Shown here: in pieces, positions 23,817 through 32,885 of the stretch | How the letters are laid out: each line of letters opens with the position of its first letter | Numbering within the stretch: position 1 is the first letter of the stretch | Source of the DNA: Clostridia bacterium | GTDB taxonomy: Bacteria > Bacillota > Clostridia > Oscillospirales > Acutalibacteraceae | Assembly: GCA_017521925.1 (NCBI GenBank) | Contig: JAFXBG010000015.1 | Coordinates: forward strand, 79,968 to 143,967 | Length of the DNA stretch: 64,000 bases | Direction: 5' to 3' | Made by a program: the position numbers and the translations under genes | The notes under the pieces: generated by a model | What the model was told of the DNA's origin: nothing | What the model saw: only the letters and a program-made list of their open reading frames with translations | Databases searched by the model: none

Positions 23817-25817
23817 ATGTGCGGTATTTGCGGTTTTACAGGTGAAGTAAAAGACAGAAGCAAGACCATTAAAAGTATGACAGAGGTTATTACTCACCGC
23901 GGTCCCGACTCTGAGGGCTTTTTCAGTGATGATTATATAGATATGGGTTTCAGACGCCTCAGCATCATTGACGTTGACGACGGTCATCAGCCTATTTATA
24001 ACGAGGACAAAACCCTTGTTTTAACCTTTAACGGTGAGATTTATAATTACAGGGATTTACGTGCTGAGCTTATTGAGCTTGGTCATAAATTCTATACCGA
24101 AACAGACAGTGAAGTTTTAATCCACGCTTTTGAAGAGTGGAAGGAAGATATGCTTCAGAAGCTTCGCGGTATGTTCGGCTTTGCTATTTACAATACTAAG
24201 GATAAGTCTATCTTTATTGCCCGCGACTTTTTCGGCATCAAGCCTATGCACTACACCATGATAGACGGTGACTTTGTATATGCATCAGAAATCAAGAGTA
24301 TCTTAAAGCACCCGAAATTCAGGAAAGAGTTTAACGACCGTGCTCTGGACAGCTACCTTTCTTTCCAGTATGCTGTTCCTCCCGAGACCTTCTTCAAGGG
24401 TGTTTACTGCCTTATGCCCGGTCACTTTTTGTGGTTTAAAAACGGCGAGGTTATGACCGAGAGATACTTTGAGCCTACTTTTAACCCTGACGAGAATATG
24501 ACAGAGGAAGATGCAGTTAATAAGATTGACAAGGTTTTTGAAAACTCTGTCAATGCTCACAAAATTGCGGATGTTGAGGTTGGTTGCTTCCTTTCCAGCG
24601 GTGTTGACTCCAGCTATGTTTCTACCTATTTTGCAGACCAGAAAACCTTTACAGTAGGTTTTGACTTTGGCGAAAAGTATAACGAAATCAGCTGGGCCAG
24701 CCGACTTTCTGAGAAAATCGGCGTTGACCATTACACCAAGATTATTACAAGCGAAGAGTTCTGGGGCGCTGTGCCTGATGTTCAGTATTTCTGCGACCAG
24801 CCCTTGGCAGACCCTTCTTGCATAGCTCTTTACTTTGTTTCTCAGCTTGCAAGCAAGTACGTTAAGGTTGTACTTTCCGGCGAAGGTGCCGACGAGCTTT
24901 TCGGCGGTTATCAGGTTTACAGAAGTCCTATGCACTCTAAGCTTTATCAGACTTTAGTACCTTATCCTATCCGTAAGCTTCTTTGCAAAATTGCTCTTAA
25001 AATGCCTGATATCAAGGGCAGGGATTATATTATCCGTTCAACTCATCCTTTGGAGGAGCGTTTTATAGGTAATGCTTATATGTATGAGTACGAGGAAAAG
25101 AAAGAACTCTTAAAAGACCCTTCCATTGCAACACGTCCTCAGAACTACACCAAGAAGTTCTATCACCGTGCCAGAAAGTATGACGACGTTACAAAGATGC
25201 AGTATCTCGACATAAATCTCTGGATGGTTGGTGATATCCTTTTAAAGGCTGACAGAATGAGTATGGCAAATTCTCTTGAGCTTCGTGTGCCTTTCCTTGA
25301 TAAGGAAGTTTTCAAGGTAGCGTCAAGCCTTCCCACACGTCTTAGAGTAAACAAGCATAACACAAAGTATGCACTACGTCAGAGTGCTATGCGTCATATG
25401 CCTGAGGACAGTGCTCAGAAAGAAAAGCTGGGCTTCCCTGTACCTACAAGAGTATGGCTTAAGGATGAAAAATACTATAATATAGTTAAAAAGGAATTTA
25501 CTTCTCCCACAGCTCAGAAGTTCTTCAATATCGATATCCTTACCCAGTGGCTTGATACCCATTACGAGGGCAAGGCTGATACATCCCGTCAGGTATGGAC
25601 AATTTATGTTTTCCTTATCTGGTACAAGATGTATTTCGGTGAGGTGGATACTCAGGAAATTACCGATAAGGCAGTTGCTGAGGTAGAAGAGCAGATTGTA
25701 ACAGTTGAGGATACTGCTATAAACATCGGCGAAAAAATCAATTCTGACGAGTTTGATGCTTTCTTTGGTATGGCAGAGGAAAATACTGAAGAAACTGCTG
25801 ATGAAAAAGCAGAGTAA
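23817..25817 (+). CDS. asnB: Glutamine-hydrolysing asparagine synthetase
   Basis: Makes asparagine from aspartate, ATP and glutamine. A 666-residue protein. The N-terminal Ntn glutaminase starts MCGICGF, with Cys2 as nucleophile after Met removal, and carries HRGPDSEG and FNGEIYN. The synthetase domain has the PP-loop CFLSSGVDSS, the GEGADELFGG motif and DRMSMANSLELRVPFLD. The last 40 residues form an acidic Glu-rich tail beyond the family core. Ribosome site GAAAGGAA. It may run on into ribF, since I see no terminator in the 90-base gap. Confidence 0.95.
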   Translation: MCGICGFTGEVKDRSKTIKSMTEVITHRGPDSEGFFSDDYIDMGFRRLSIIDVDDGHQPIYNEDKTLVLTFNGEIYNYRDLRAELIELGHKFYTETDSEVLIHAFEEWKEDMLQKLRGMFGFAIYNTKDKSIFIARDFFGIKPMHYTMIDGDFVYASEIKSILKHPKFRKEFNDRALDSYLSFQYAVPPETFFKGVYCLMPGHFLWFKNGEVMTERYFEPTFNPDENMTEEDAVNKIDKVFENSVNAHKIADVEVGCFLSSGVDSSYVSTYFADQKTFTVGFDFGEKYNEISWASRLSEKIGVDHYTKIITSEEFWGAVPDVQYFCDQPLADPSCIALYFVSQLASKYVKVVLSGEGADELFGGYQVYRSPMHSKLYQTLVPYPIRKLLCKIALKMPDIKGRDYIIRSTHPLEERFIGNAYMYEYEEKKELLKDPSIATRPQNYTKKFYHRARKYDDVTKMQYLDINLWMVGDILLKADRMSMANSLELRVPFLDKEVFKVASSLPTRLRVNKHNTKYALRQSAMRHMPEDSAQKEKLGFPVPTRVWLKDEKYYNIVKKEFTSPTAQKFFNIDILTQWLDTHYEGKADTSRQVWTIYVFLIWYKMYFGEVDTQEITDKAVAEVEEQIVTVEDTAINIGEKINSDEFDAFFGMAEENTEETADEKAE

Positions 25818-25908
25818 ATAAAGCTATAAAATTTTATATTCAGATTTATATCAGGATTTATAATAAGGATTTTTTGAAATGTTTCATAGTAAAGAAAAGG
25901 AGGTATAT

Positions 25909-26802
25909 ATGATTCATTTTGACAAGGTTGTTCCAACCACTGTGCCTACTGCAGTTGCATTAGGCTGTTTTGACGGTGTGCATCTTGCTCACCGCAAGGT
26001 TATCGACGGTGTACTCAGCTGCCGTGACGAAGGTCTTACCCCTGCAATGTTCACCTTTGCAGATTATGCCAACAAAGGCGTGCTTAAGCGTATCTACACC
26101 CAGGAAGAAAAGCTTCACGAGCTGGAGAATTTAGGTATTGAGCTTGTGTATTGTGTTCCTTTCCCTGAGGTTTGCCTTATGTCAGCATCTGTGTTTGTTA
26201 CCGATGTTCTCAAGGCTAATATGAACGCCAAAAAGGTTTTCTGCGGATTTAACTATAAATTCGGCAGAGGCGGTAATTCTGATGTAGCTGTTCTTAAGTA
26301 CCTTTGTGAAAAAGAAGGTATAGAGGTAGTAGTGGTTGACGAAATTGCTCTTGACGGAATTACAGTTTCCTCAACAGAAATCAGAAGACTTCTTGATGAG
26401 GGTGACGTTAAAACAGCGGCAAAAATGCTTACCAAACCTTTTGCGCTTTTCGGCGAGGTAGTACACGGCAACGCACTGGGCAGAAAAATGGGCATTCCCA
26501 CAATTAACGTGGGCACAGATGCTACCAAGCTTCTGCCAAAGTACGGTGTTTATGCCGCTAATGTTTACATAAACGAAAGCACAACCCCTTTAAAGGCGGC
26601 TCTTAACATCGGTATGAAGCCTACAGTAGGCACAGACGAGCCTACCGTTGAAGCTTTTATTATTGATGAAGCCGGGGATTTCTACGGCAAGCAGGTTAAA
26701 GTAGAGCTTGTAGACTATATCCGCGAGGAAAAGAAGTTTGCTACTTTGCAGGATTTACAGTACGCAATTGAAAGCGATATAGAGAAAATCAGAAGCATCT
26801 GA
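25909..26802 (+). CDS. ribF: Bifunctional riboflavin kinase/FAD synthetase
   Basis: Converts riboflavin to FMN and then FAD. A 297-residue protein. The N-terminal nucleotidyltransferase domain has GCFDGVHLAHRKVI, GFNYKFGRGG and SSTEIRRLL. The C-terminal flavokinase domain has GNALGRKMGIPTINV, PKYGVYAANV and NIGMKPTVG. ATG 25909 has AAAGGAGG seven bases upstream and is preferred over ATG 25879, which has none. Confidence 0.94.
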   Translation: MIHFDKVVPTTVPTAVALGCFDGVHLAHRKVIDGVLSCRDEGLTPAMFTFADYANKGVLKRIYTQEEKLHELENLGIELVYCVPFPEVCLMSASVFVTDVLKANMNAKKVFCGFNYKFGRGGNSDVAVLKYLCEKEGIEVVVVDEIALDGITVSSTEIRRLLDEGDVKTAAKMLTKPFALFGEVVHGNALGRKMGIPTINVGTDATKLLPKYGVYAANVYINESTTPLKAALNIGMKPTVGTDEPTVEAFIIDEAGDFYGKQVKVELVDYIREEKKFATLQDLQYAIESDIEKIRSI

Positions 26803-26831
26803 ATACAAGATATAGTATATTATCGTAAATC

Positions 26832-26837
26832 TATAAT
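26832..26837 (+). promoter_or_regulatory. -10 element of structured RNA copy 2
   Basis: TATAAT at 26832-26837 places a start near 26844, just before the conserved ACCCGCCGT. A good -35 was not found. Confidence 0.4.
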
Positions 26838-26922
26838 ACAATAACCAGACCCGCCGTTAGCGGAAGGCTATCTATATATGTACCTATCCAAAGGCGGAAT
26901 GCCATGCAGGCGGTTAACCTGC

Positions 26923-26940
26923 ACCACTATATATTGTGGT
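26923..26940. promoter_or_regulatory. NrdR-box-like palindrome (distal)
   Basis: ACCACTATA-TATTGTGGT, an 18-bp palindrome with one mismatch, of the same type as the two boxes next to the nrdD promoter. It lies inside the RNA copy 2 region, so it could instead be an RNA hairpin; copy 1 has no equivalent. Confidence 0.5.
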
Positions 26941-26971
26941 TTGGTTACAAACTGACACAAGATGTAAAAAG

Positions 26972-27011
26972 CCCTCAAACCTTGATGGTTACAAGGTTTG
27001 AGGGATTTTTT
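26972..27011 (+). terminator. Terminator of structured RNA copy 2
   Basis: A perfect 13-bp stem, CCCTCAAACCTTG with CAAGGTTTGAGGG, a 7-base loop and then seven T residues. Confidence 0.9.
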
Positions 27012-27067
27012 TGCTTAAAAAACGGTATTTTTAATTCTTATATATCAATAAACATTAACAAAATTGT

Positions 27068-27081
27068 CACAATATATTGTG
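27068..27081. promoter_or_regulatory. NrdR box 1 upstream of nrdD
   Basis: CACAATATATTGTG, a perfect palindrome close to the NrdR consensus (ACACWATATATWGTGT type). Its centre is 32 bp, about three helical turns, from the next box, the spacing typical of paired NrdR sites. Confidence 0.75.
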
Positions 27082-27090
27082 GTTTTTCTC

Positions 27091-27120
27091 TTGACAAACC
27101 ACAATTTTTTGTGGTATTAT
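27091..27120 (+). promoter_or_regulatory. nrdD promoter with NrdR box 2 in the spacer
   Basis: TTGACA (27091-27096), 18 bases, TATTAT (27115-27120). The spacer contains the palindrome ACCACAATTTTTTGTGGT (27098-27115), so repressor binding would block RNA polymerase. Confidence 0.75.
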
Positions 27121-27167
27121 CTCTTCGGACGCAAAAACGAGAGAAATTTATGAAAGGATTTTTGATT

Positions 27168-29555
27168 ATGTATAAGGTTATTAAAAGAGATAACTCGGTA
27201 GTCGAGTTTGACATCAAAAAAATCGCAACCGCTATACAGCAGGCATTTGAAGGCACTAATAAAGAATATCATCCCTCTGTTGTGGATTTTCTTGCTTTAA
27301 AGGTTACTGCTGATTTCGAGCCTAAAATCGCTGACGGACTTATTGCCGTTGAAGATATTCAGGACTCAGTTGAGGATGTTTTAATTCAGGCAGGCTATGC
27401 TGATGTTGCAAAGGCATACATCGTTTACCGCCGTCAGAGAGAAAAGGTAAGAAAGATTAAGTCCACAATCCTTGACTACAAGGAAATCGTTGACAACTAC
27501 GTTAAGATTAACGACTGGCGAGTTAAAGAAAACTCCACAGTTACATATTCCGTAGGCGGACTTATCCTTTCTAACTCAGGTGCAATTACCGCTAACTACT
27601 GGCTTTCTGAGATTTATGACAAGGAAATTGCCGATGCTCACAGAAATGCTGATATCCACATCCACGACCTTTCCATGCTTACAGGTTACTGTGCAGGTTG
27701 GTCTTTAAGACAGCTTATCGAGCAGGGCTTAGGCGGTATTACAGGTAAGGTTACATCTTCTCCTGCAAGCCACCTTGCAACTCTTTGCAACCAGATGGTT
27801 AACTTCCTCGGTATTATGCAGAACGAGTGGGCAGGTGCTCAGGCATTCTCCTCTTTTGATACATATCTTGCTCCCTTTGTAAAGGTTGATAACCTTACTT
27901 ACGACCAGGTTAAGAAGGCTTTAGAGTCCTTTATCTTCGGTGTTAATACTCCCTCCCGTTGGGGTACTCAGGCACCTTTCTCTAACATTACTTTAGACTG
28001 GGTAGTTCCCCCGGATCTTGCAGAGCAGCCTGCTATTGTTGGCGGCAAGCCTCAGGACTTCAAGTACAAGGACTGCAAAAAGGAAATGGATATGATAAAC
28101 AAGGCGTTTATCGAGATTATGATTGAAGGTGACGCTAACGGCAGAGGCTTCCAGTATCCCATTCCCACATACTCTATCACAAGAGATTTTGACTGGTCCG
28201 ACACAGAAAACAACCGTCTCCTTTTCGAGATGGCTTCAAAATACGGCACACCCTACTTCTCTAACTACATTAACTCCGATATGGAGCCTAATGATGTTCG
28301 TTCAATGTGCTGCAGACTTCGCCTTGACCTCAGAGAGCTCAGAAAGAAGTCTGGCGGTTTCTTCGGTTCAGGTGAAAGCACAGGTTCAATCGGTGTTGTA
28401 ACAATCAACATTCCCCGTATTGCTTACCTTTCTGAGAATGAAGCAGACTTTATGAAGCGTCTTGACTTTATGATGGATGTTTCTGCACGTTCACTTAAGA
28501 TTAAGCGTGATGTTATCACTAAGCTTATGAACGAGGGTCTTTATCCTTACACAAGACATTACCTCGGTACATTTAATAACCACTTCTCCACAATCGGTCT
28601 TGTTGGTATGAACGAGGCAGGTTTAAACGCAAAGTGGATAGGTAAAGATATGACACATAAGGAGTGTCAGGACTTTACAGAGAGAGTTCTTAACCATATG
28701 AGAGAGCGCCTTTCCGATTATCAGGAGAGATACGGCGACCTTTATAACCTTGAGGCTACTCCTGCAGAGTCTACTGCTTTCCGTCTTGCAAAGCACGACA
28801 AAAAGCGTTACCCCGAAATTATCACAGCTAACGAGGAAAGCGGCACACCTTACTACACCAACAGCTCACACTTACCTGTTGGCTACACAGAGGATATCTT
28901 CTCTGCACTTGATGTTCAGGATAAGCTCCAGGTGCTTTATACCTCCGGTACAGTATTCCACGCATTCTTAGGCGAGAAGCTTCCCGATTGGCAGTCTGCC
29001 GCAAAGCTTGTTCGTACAATCGCTGAAAACTACAAGCTTCCTTACTACACACTTTCTCCCACATATTCCGTATGTAAGAACCACGGCTATATTCAGGGCG
29101 AACAGTTCACCTGTCCCATCTGCGGTGAAAAAGCAGAGGTTTACAGCCGTATTACAGGCTACTACCGTCCTGTTGCTAACTGGAATGACGGTAAGAGTCA
29201 GGAGTATAAGGACAGAGTTGTTTACAACATTGCAAACAGCAAATTAACAAGAAACGGCAGAGCAGATGAGGCTCAGGATAATGTTACAGAGTTGGCTTCT
29301 GCTCAGCTTACAGACGGCCTTTACCTCTTTGCTACTCAGACCTGCCCTAACTGCAAGGCTATGGCAACACTCCTTGACAAAGCAGGTATCGGCTTTGAGA
29401 AAATCTTCGTAGAAGACAATCAGGAACTTGCTAAATCCTTAGGTCTTAGACAGGCTCCCACGCTTGTTGAGGTTAAGGGTACAGAAGTTACCAAGTATGA
29501 AAATGTTGTTCCTATCAAAACCTATATCCAGAACAAGATTAAAAACATCGGTTAA
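27168..29555 (+). CDS. nrdD: Anaerobic (class III) ribonucleotide reductase with C-terminal redoxin domain
   Basis: Makes dNTPs under anaerobic conditions through a glycyl radical. A 795-residue protein. ATP-cone at residues 1-95 (IKRDNSVVEFDIKKIATAI); catalytic barrel with NSGAITANYW, SSFDTYLAPF and FGVNTPSRWG; zinc site from CKNHG to CPIC (about 640-660); and the radical loop RITGYYRPVANWN (about 665-677). After this a glutaredoxin/thioredoxin-like domain is fused (about 715-795) with active site CPNC in LFATQTCPNCKAMA. ATG 27168 is chosen for its AAAGGA site; an upstream in-frame extension covers the promoter and cannot be coding. No nrdG activase gene is in the window. A flavin disulfide reductase gene follows. 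Confidence 0.93.
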   Translation: MYKVIKRDNSVVEFDIKKIATAIQQAFEGTNKEYHPSVVDFLALKVTADFEPKIADGLIAVEDIQDSVEDVLIQAGYADVAKAYIVYRRQREKVRKIKSTILDYKEIVDNYVKINDWRVKENSTVTYSVGGLILSNSGAITANYWLSEIYDKEIADAHRNADIHIHDLSMLTGYCAGWSLRQLIEQGLGGITGKVTSSPASHLATLCNQMVNFLGIMQNEWAGAQAFSSFDTYLAPFVKVDNLTYDQVKKALESFIFGVNTPSRWGTQAPFSNITLDWVVPPDLAEQPAIVGGKPQDFKYKDCKKEMDMINKAFIEIMIEGDANGRGFQYPIPTYSITRDFDWSDTENNRLLFEMASKYGTPYFSNYINSDMEPNDVRSMCCRLRLDLRELRKKSGGFFGSGESTGSIGVVTINIPRIAYLSENEADFMKRLDFMMDVSARSLKIKRDVITKLMNEGLYPYTRHYLGTFNNHFSTIGLVGMNEAGLNAKWIGKDMTHKECQDFTERVLNHMRERLSDYQERYGDLYNLEATPAESTAFRLAKHDKKRYPEIITANEESGTPYYTNSSHLPVGYTEDIFSALDVQDKLQVLYTSGTVFHAFLGEKLPDWQSAAKLVRTIAENYKLPYYTLSPTYSVCKNHGYIQGEQFTCPICGEKAEVYSRITGYYRPVANWNDGKSQEYKDRVVYNIANSKLTRNGRADEAQDNVTELASAQLTDGLYLFATQTCPNCKAMATLLDKAGIGFEKIFVEDNQELAKSLGLRQAPTLVEVKGTEVTKYENVVPIKTYIQNKIKNIG

Positions 29556-29567
29556 TAAAAAACAATG

Positions 29568-29619
29568 CCTTCCTTAGGGTTAAGGAAGGTTCGTAGGGGA
29601 GGCGTTCTGCCTCCCCTAC
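29568..29619. repeat. Double palindrome between nrdD and the reductase gene
   Basis: CCTTCCTTA/TAAGGAAGG (29568-29589), then GTAGGGGAGGC/GCCTCCCCTAC (29593-29619, 11 bp perfect). The second begins with the same GTAGGG as the MITE-like ends at 6142 and 6325, so it may be a shorter member of the same family. No T-run follows, so it is not an obvious terminator. Confidence 0.5.
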
Positions 29620-29648
29620 AATAAATTGTGCTAAATAAAGAGGTTAAT

Positions 29649-30557
29649 ATGTACGATATTATTATTATAGGCGGAGGTCCTGCAGGACTTACTGCTGCAG
29701 TATACGCAAGACGAGCAGGCAAGTCTGCACTTGTTTTGGAGAAAGCCTCCTTCGGCGGTCAGATTACCTATTCGCCTAAGATTGAAAACTTCCCCTCCTG
29801 GGGTTCTATCAGCGGTACCGAGCTTGCAGACAAAATGATGGAGCAGGCTCTTTCTCAAGGGGCAGATATCGAGCTTGAAGAGGCTATGAGTGTTGAGAAA
29901 ATCGGCGATACCTTCAAGGTTCAGACCGATTTTTCAGAGTATGAGTCAAAGGCTGTTATTATTGCCACAGGTGCCAAGCATCGCCTTTTAGGTGTAGAGG
30001 GTGAAGAAAACTTAGTAGGCAAGGGGATTTCCTTCTGTGCTGTTTGTGACGGAGCCTTTTATTCCGGTAAAGAGGTTATGGTAATCGGCGGCGGTAACTC
30101 CGCACTTGTTGAGGCTGCACTTCTTGCCGAAACCTGCAAAAAGGTAACAATTGTGCAGAACCTTCCTTACCTTACAGGAGAAAAAACTACCGCAGATGCA
30201 CTTGTAGCAAGAGATAATGTAGAGGTTATTTATTCCACAGTTGTTAAGGAATTTAAGGGAGTTGAGGAGCTTGAGGCTGTTGTGCTTAAGTCAGATGACG
30301 GCACAGAGCAGACCCTTACCCCTGACGGCGTATTTGTTGCAATCGGTTTAGCTCCTGAAAATACAGCTTTTGAAAACCTTGCCGAGCTTAACGAGTACGG
30401 CTATATTATGTCTGACGAAAACTGCCTGACAAAAACCGAGGGCGTTTTTGTAGCAGGTGACTGCCGTACAAAGGCGGTTCGCCAGATTGCAACTGCTACT
30501 GCAGACGGTGCAGTAGCCGCGCTTAAAGCAGTTGAGTATATTGACAGTAAGAAATAA
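29649..30557 (+). CDS. trxB: Thioredoxin-reductase-like flavoprotein
   Basis: A 302-residue FAD/NAD(P)H disulfide reductase. FAD site IIIIGGGPAGLTAAVYARRAG at the N-terminus, redox pair in CAVCDG (about 135-140), pyridine-nucleotide site VMVIGGGNSALVEAALLA, and the C-terminal GVFVAGDCRTKAVRQIATA. It would reduce thioredoxin or a redoxin partner; the redoxin domain fused to NrdD just upstream is an obvious candidate. ATG 29649 has AAGAGG upstream. Whether it shares the nrdD transcript depends on the palindromes in between. Confidence 0.85.
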   Translation: MYDIIIIGGGPAGLTAAVYARRAGKSALVLEKASFGGQITYSPKIENFPSWGSISGTELADKMMEQALSQGADIELEEAMSVEKIGDTFKVQTDFSEYESKAVIIATGAKHRLLGVEGEENLVGKGISFCAVCDGAFYSGKEVMVIGGGNSALVEAALLAETCKKVTIVQNLPYLTGEKTTADALVARDNVEVIYSTVVKEFKGVEELEAVVLKSDDGTEQTLTPDGVFVAIGLAPENTAFENLAELNEYGYIMSDENCLTKTEGVFVAGDCRTKAVRQIATATADGAVAALKAVEYIDSKK

Positions 30558-30563
30558 GTTTTT

Positions 30564-30588
30564 AAAGCCACCTTTGGGTGGCTTTTTG
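30564..30588 (+). terminator. Rho-independent terminator
   Basis: AAAGCCACC and GGTGGCTTT with a 4-base loop and a T-run. Confidence 0.9.
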
Positions 30589-30681
30589 CTGTTTTTGCAA
30601 AATAAAGGGATATAATTTGCTTAAGATACTATATATTTTAAGTATAAGCTTTGCTAATATTATCTATGTTGGGTATTCTCA

Positions 30682-30710
30682 TTGACGGCAAAAAATAGTT
30701 TTTATATAAT
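30682..30710 (+). promoter_or_regulatory. Promoter of the SNF2 helicase gene
   Basis: TTGACG, 17 bases, TATAAT. Confidence 0.65.
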
Positions 30711-30734
30711 TATCTTATATAAAGGAGGGAGAAT

Positions 30735-32885
30735 ATGGCAGGTATTGAAAGACCCGATGCAAAAGAGCTTATTTTAAAAGCTAATACTCAGCTTGCAGGA
30801 TTTAAGGCTGTTATAGACAGCGAAAGTGCTGAGCGTGAAGCAGTGCGTTTAAAGGCACAGGCACTTTTTGATGACAGGCTGAAAGGTGCATTGGAAGCCA
30901 TGGAGGTTGAGCACCTCTCTAAAGGCAAGCAGGGTATCCGCGTAGCCCTTTTAAGAGATAAAGGATACACCAATATGTGGCAGGTAAGTAAGCTCAGATT
31001 TTCAGATATTTGCGGTATCGAAGGTTTAGGCGAGCAAAGTGCCCGCAAAATCCTTGATATTACAAAGCAAACAGTGGAAAACACCAAGGAAAACTTAAGG
31101 GTAAGAATTAACCCCGACTATCCCACAGATGCCGATAATGAGCTTGTTAAAGCCCTTTATGTAATGATTAATAACGGGAATCTGCGTACGGAGTGCGGTA
31201 GGATTTTTAACGCCAATTATCAGGCGGTTAACAGCGAGATTAACGCACTTAAAAAGGCTAAGAACGGTATCAGCTGGCTTTTTGCCTCAAAATCTAAAAA
31301 GCAAATGGCAGAAAGTTCTGCAAATTCCCTTGCCGAAAGGCTTAGAGGCGAGTTTGGAAGTACAGCTTTGATTGATGCTTTTAAGGCTAATAATAACGCA
31401 GACCTCAGCCTTTGTTTCGGTGATTTTACCGCCGATTCGGTGGCTTATTACACAGCTTTGGAGCAGGTCGGCAAATCCTTTGGCAAAGAAAGCGTAAACG
31501 ACACAGGTCTTTCCTCAGAGCTTTTGGCAGAGATTGAAGCCCACAGCCTTAATCTTGAAGGACTTAAGGCAACTTTAAGAAGCTACCAGACCTTTGGCGT
31601 AAAATACATAGCTCACCAGAAGCGGGTGCTTTTGGGCGATGAAATGGGACTTGGCAAAACTATGCAGGCTATAGCTTCTATGGTGGCTCTTAAAAACGAG
31701 GGTAAGCATCATTTTATGGTGGTATGTCCTGCCAGTGTGCTTATAAACTGGTGCCGTGAAATCACAAAATTTTCTGACCTTGAAGTTACCAAGGTTCACG
31801 GCGGTGATATTGATGCATTGCTTCATTGGCGAAAAAACGGTGGTGTTGCTGTTACTACTTACGAGTCCATAAGCCGTTTTGATTTACCTGAAAAGTTTAA
31901 ATTTGGTATGCTTGTAGCTGATGAAGCTCACTACGTAAAAAATCCCGAGGCAAAGCGTACAAAGGCACTTTCTTCTCTTTTACAGAAAACCGAGGGTGTG
32001 CTTTTTATGTCCGGAACTCCCCTTGAAAACAGGGTGGAAGAAATGTGTTTTTTGGTAAGCCTGCTTAACCAACAAATTTCGTCAGAAATTGAGAAGGTAA
32101 AGTATATTTCAACCGCCGAACAGTTCAGGACAGAGCTTGCCCCAGTATACTTAAGAAGAACAAGGGACGACGTACTCACCGAACTCCCCGAGCTTGTGGA
32201 AAAAGAGCAGTGGTGCGAAATGACCCCTGCCGAAAGTTCTGCTTACCACGATGCGGTTATGAGCGAAAACTTTATGGCTATCCGTCAGGTAAGCTGGAAT
32301 GTGGGGGATATAGGCGACTCTACCAAAGCGCAAAGACTTCTGGAACTTTGCGACAAGGCAAAAGACGAGGGCAGAAAGGTAATAGTTTTCTCGTTCTTCC
32401 GCGAAACCTTAAGAAAAGCACAGGCTTTGCTTTCTGACAGATGTATGGAGGTTATCACAGGCGAGGTAAGCCCTCAGCGGCGTCAGGAAATTGTTGATGA
32501 ATTCGGCAAGGCAGATGCAGGCTCAGTTCTTATAAGTCAGGTACAGGCAGGCGGTACAGGCATAAATATCCAGTGTGCCTCAGTAATAATATTCTGTGAG
32601 CCTCAGATTAAGCCGTCTATCGAAAATCAGGCTATTTCCAGAGCCTACCGTATGGGACAGGTAAGAGATGTGCTTGTTTACAGACTTTTAAGCGACGAAA
32701 CAATAGACGAAAGAATGCTTGAAATTTTAAGAGAAAAGCAGGAAGCTTTCGACAGCTTTGCCGACAAATCTGTTGTGGGTGAGGAGTCGCTTGAAATTGA
32801 AGAAAACAACGAAAACGCCGAAGGTTCGTGGATTACACAAATGGTCAAGGCGGAAAAACAACGTTTATTAAGTAATACTATTTGA
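30735..32885 (+). CDS. SNF2-family DEAD-like ATPase/helicase
   Basis: A 716-residue double-stranded DNA translocase of the SNF2/RapA superfamily. The N-terminal 280 residues hold a helix-hairpin-helix-like segment (CGIEGLGEQSARKIL, about 95-110) and a helical region. The motor has Walker A GDEMGLGKT (301-309), DEAH (396-399), SGTPLENR, and the C-terminal lobe with QAGGTGINIQ and SRAYRMGQ. It lacks the SWIM zinc finger of many bacterial SNF2 proteins. It appears to be a single gene with its own promoter; the next operon's -35 overlaps its stop. No restriction, toxin or other defence gene is adjacent, so a defence role is not supported. Confidence 0.85.
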   Translation: MAGIERPDAKELILKANTQLAGFKAVIDSESAEREAVRLKAQALFDDRLKGALEAMEVEHLSKGKQGIRVALLRDKGYTNMWQVSKLRFSDICGIEGLGEQSARKILDITKQTVENTKENLRVRINPDYPTDADNELVKALYVMINNGNLRTECGRIFNANYQAVNSEINALKKAKNGISWLFASKSKKQMAESSANSLAERLRGEFGSTALIDAFKANNNADLSLCFGDFTADSVAYYTALEQVGKSFGKESVNDTGLSSELLAEIEAHSLNLEGLKATLRSYQTFGVKYIAHQKRVLLGDEMGLGKTMQAIASMVALKNEGKHHFMVVCPASVLINWCREITKFSDLEVTKVHGGDIDALLHWRKNGGVAVTTYESISRFDLPEKFKFGMLVADEAHYVKNPEAKRTKALSSLLQKTEGVLFMSGTPLENRVEEMCFLVSLLNQQISSEIEKVKYISTAEQFRTELAPVYLRRTRDDVLTELPELVEKEQWCEMTPAESSAYHDAVMSENFMAIRQVSWNVGDIGDSTKAQRLLELCDKAKDEGRKVIVFSFFRETLRKAQALLSDRCMEVITGEVSPQRRQEIVDEFGKADAGSVLISQVQAGGTGINIQCASVIIFCEPQIKPSIENQAISRAYRMGQVRDVLVYRLLSDETIDERMLEILREKQEAFDSFADKSVVGEESLEIEENNENAEGSWITQMVKAEKQRLLSNTI

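Larger units (their letters stand above)
26845..27011 (+). ncRNA. Structured small RNA, copy 2 (family not recognised)
   Basis: Second copy of the element at 6960-7118. Shared blocks are ACCCGCCGT (26849-26857) and TCCAAAGGCG (26887-26896). CCGCC (26851-26855) pairs with GGCGG (26893-26897), enclosing a helix GGA-A-GG (26862-26867) with CC-TA-TCC (26883-26889). A hairpin TGCAGG/CCTGCA (26905-26910 with 26918-26923) corresponds to TGTCGT/ACGGCG of copy 1. The helices keep pairing although the bases differ. It ends in its own terminator before the nrdD promoter, so it is probably a free-standing transcript and not part of the nrdD leader. Confidence 0.5.

Noticed and set aside
26904-27167. N-terminal extension of nrdD
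   Set aside because: The extended frame covers a terminator, two NrdR boxes and the promoter; the ATP-cone begins right at ATG 27168, which has a ribosome site.
30735-32885. Defence system built around the SNF2 helicase
   Set aside because: The gene has its own promoter; its neighbours are a reductase and a membrane-stress operon, with no nuclease, methylase or toxin beside it.
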